Position numbers and translations under genes: made by a program. Shown one piece after another: positions 62,114 through 64,000 of a DNA stretch of 64,000 nt (position 1 is its first letter; each line of letters begins with the position of its first letter). The notes below the pieces were generated by a model. The model was not told the origin of the DNA. It did not search any database and saw only the letters and a program-made list of their open reading frames with translations. Source of the DNA: Thioglobus_A sp964344985 (lineage in GTDB: Bacteria; Pseudomonadota; Gammaproteobacteria; PS1; Pseudothioglobaceae); assembly GCA_964344985.1 (NCBI GenBank), contig CAYFPI010000005.1, positions 1 through 64,000 on the forward strand. The letters run 5' to 3'.

Positions 62114-64000
62114 ATGAATGTGTTTTTTAACTTTGTCTTAAAAAAGTCTTATTTCGGTCTAACCCTGCTATTAATCATCGCAGGGTTTTTTGTTTATCAA
62201 ATTCAACACTTTCAACTGGACGCATCCTCTGACTCTTTAGTATTAGAAGGCGATGAAAATCTGCGTTACTATCAAAGCGTTAAAAAACATTACGGCACTG
62301 ATGACTACCTAGTCATCTCTTATCAAGTTAAAGATAATTTATTAGATCCAATACAACTTGACCACTTGTCAAGATTCAAGCGCGACCTATCAAGTATTGA
62401 CCAAGTTAAATCTGTCACTACAATTCTAGACGTTCCTTTATTTAGATCACCACCTTTGTCTTTGGTTGATCTATCCAATGAAAATGTTAGTATTGATAGT
62501 AAAAATGCTGATTTAACACTGGCAGCAAAAGAGTTTAAAAAATCTCCTCTATATGCAGACAATTTAGTCAGTAAAGATGGAAAAACCACTGCCATATTGG
62601 TCACGTTAAAAAGCAATGAGCGATTTGATGAACTGCGCAACACTCGTGATCAAATGCGACTCAAACGAGCAAACAATAAACTCAGTAAAGATGAGTTAGG
62701 CAAGCTTGCAATCATTGAAAAGCAAGTGCTAAAAAATTCTAGCAAACAAAGTGATTTGCAAGCCAAAACCATTGCTGAAATTCGCTCAACCATTGACAAA
62801 TATCGAAGCAAGGCAAACCTATTTTTAGGCGGGCTACCAATGATTACTACCGATATTATTTCCTATATTAACAGTGATTTAATTGTATTTAGTTTGGCTG
62901 TTATAGGACTAATGACGCTTATTCTTGCCATTATTTTCAAAGGAATTAGATGGGTTGTTATGCCAATTGGCATCAGCATTACAGGCGCACTAATAATGAC
63001 AGGAATTCTAGCGTTTTTAGGCTGGAAAGTAACTGTCATCTCTAGCAATTTCTTCTCACTACTATTGGTTATGACATTATCAGTCACCATACATTTAGTG
63101 GTTAGATATCGAGAGCTTGCCCAATTAAATCCAGATCTGGATTCTCAACAACTAATCAAAAACACACTAACACAAATGTTCAAGCCTTGTTTGTTTACAA
63201 CACTAACAACATTTGCAGCATTTGGGTCGCTACTCATTAGTGGCATTCGACCAGTCATTGACTTTGGCTGGATGATGTCAATTGGTGTTACCATTGCACT
63301 GGTATTGTCTTTCTTGGCTTTTCCAATGATCATGAGTTTGTTGCCAAAAGCCAAAATCGCACAACATAAGACAGAACTAGGGTTTACAACTTCACTGGCC
63401 AAATTTGTACAAAAATTTGGCAACCATTTATTGGTTGTGTTGGTAATTTTTGTTGCTGGCGCTGTATTTGGGGTTAAACAGTTAAGTGTAGAAAATCGCT
63501 TTATTGACTACTTCAAAGAAAGTACCGAAATCAATCAAGGATTAACCTTAATTGATGAAAAATTAGGTGGCACCATTCCACTAGAAATTATCTTTGACGA
63601 TTTGGCTGAAGATTATTGGTTTGATGAGGATTTGCGTGCAGAAATTCATGATATTCATAATTATCTAGACTCTCTAGACGAAACTGGAAAAGTTCTATCC
63701 ATTGATACACTAATGAGCATCCTAACCCAAGCCAATGACGGTGAAGCTCTAAATGGATTCTTTTTAAATATTGTCAAAGGTCAAATTCCTGACTCTGCTA
63801 GAGCTCATGTGCTTGATCCTTATATCTCTGAAGATAATGGACAGCTAAGAATGGTGATTCGCATTCGAGAAACCAACAAAGAGTTAAAGCGTGGCAAACT
63901 CATTAATACAATTCAAAGTCATATTTCTAATGAATTAGGTTTTAAACCTGATAGCTTTCATTTGAGTGGCATGCTGGTACTTTACAATAACATGCTACAA
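62114..64000 (+). CDS. MMPL/RND superfamily exporter (partial, open at the right edge)
   Basis: 629 codons from the ATG at 62114 to the window end without a stop. It has an N-terminal membrane helix, a periplasmic domain with DASSDSLVLEGDENLRYYQ (the start motif of the family) and a block of helices at about 256-420, with FSLLLVMTLSVTIHLVVRY and the conserved YRE near residue 335. A second periplasmic domain follows. This is the MMPL-type hydrophobic-compound exporter group; substrates may be lipids or hopanoids, but none is shown here. It follows pcm by 23 bases. Confidence 0.88.
   Translation, partial: MNVFFNFVLKKSYFGLTLLLIIAGFFVYQIQHFQLDASSDSLVLEGDENLRYYQSVKKHYGTDDYLVISYQVKDNLLDPIQLDHLSRFKRDLSSIDQVKSVTTILDVPLFRSPPLSLVDLSNENVSIDSKNADLTLAAKEFKKSPLYADNLVSKDGKTTAILVTLKSNERFDELRNTRDQMRLKRANNKLSKDELGKLAIIEKQVLKNSSKQSDLQAKTIAEIRSTIDKYRSKANLFLGGLPMITTDIISYINSDLIVFSLAVIGLMTLILAIIFKGIRWVVMPIGISITGALIMTGILAFLGWKVTVISSNFFSLLLVMTLSVTIHLVVRYRELAQLNPDLDSQQLIKNTLTQMFKPCLFTTLTTFAAFGSLLISGIRPVIDFGWMMSIGVTIALVLSFLAFPMIMSLLPKAKIAQHKTELGFTTSLAKFVQKFGNHLLVVLVIFVAGAVFGVKQLSVENRFIDYFKESTEINQGLTLIDEKLGGTIPLEIIFDDLAEDYWFDEDLRAEIHDIHNYLDSLDETGKVLSIDTLMSILTQANDGEALNGFFLNIVKGQIPDSARAHVLDPYISEDNGQLRMVIRIRETNKELKRGKLINTIQSHISNELGFKPDSFHLSGMLVLYNNMLQ

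Overview
The window is a draft scaffold (five runs of N) from an AT-rich gammaproteobacterium. GlnS, CmoA, TcdA, SbcB, LpxH, ClpS/ClpA and LptG are typical gammaproteobacterial genes. Base composition and compact operons with ATGA overlaps resemble the SUP05/Thioglobus sulfur-oxidiser group, but no diagnostic sulfur-oxidation operon is present, so that placement is inference. No rRNA genes, CRISPR array, prophage or insertion sequence was seen; there is one tRNA gene, tRNA-Leu(UAA).

Bases 1-10800 are an envelope-polysaccharide locus: two glycosyltransferases, an MBOAT acyltransferase with an SGNH-like partner, an O-antigen ligase broken by two gaps, an ArnT-type glycosyltransferase, and a leftward operon waaC-ugd-UDP-glucuronate epimerase-GT2-LAB_N. 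The last part reads as a route from UDP-glucose to a lipid-linked uronic acid and its transfer to LPS. Bases 10860-13740 hold glnS (split by a placeholder gap) and two tandem toxin-antitoxin modules, each with a recognisable promoter and palindromic operators. Bases 13787-20245 hold surE-clpA-clpS-lptG leftward and guaA-tadA rightward. Next comes a surface island: a YadA-like trimeric autotransporter with eleven 17-residue repeats and a Wzz-type protein with a (AAC)12 microsatellite.

Bases 23098-40200 are mostly housekeeping: fabD-fabG, rplU-rpmA, ppiB-lpxH, a leftward operon PP0621-yciB-gcvT-gcvH-RNB ribonuclease, tRNA-Leu, selO, ridA, recG, then a long rightward run ubiC-cmoA-trpG/pabA-rhodanese-grxC-gpsA-phosphatase-glucosaminidase in which secB is absent from its usual place. 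Bases 40200-49710 hold rplM-rpsI, tatD, tcdA, redox proteins, a DEAD-box helicase with a hairpin at its start codon, a cold-shock protein, a HicB remnant, sbcB, nth and a kinase-like gene.

Bases 49707-56087 are one leftward run of nine genes (folB-folK-dsbA-thiD-hisC-nif3-asd-hisB-hisH). After plsY and a leftward ABC exporter, the window ends with aceF-lpd-pcm and a truncated MMPL/RND exporter.

The main non-genic finding is a structured palindromic repeat present twice (22984-23064 and 41869-41965), sharing a block of about 33 bases followed by different hairpins.
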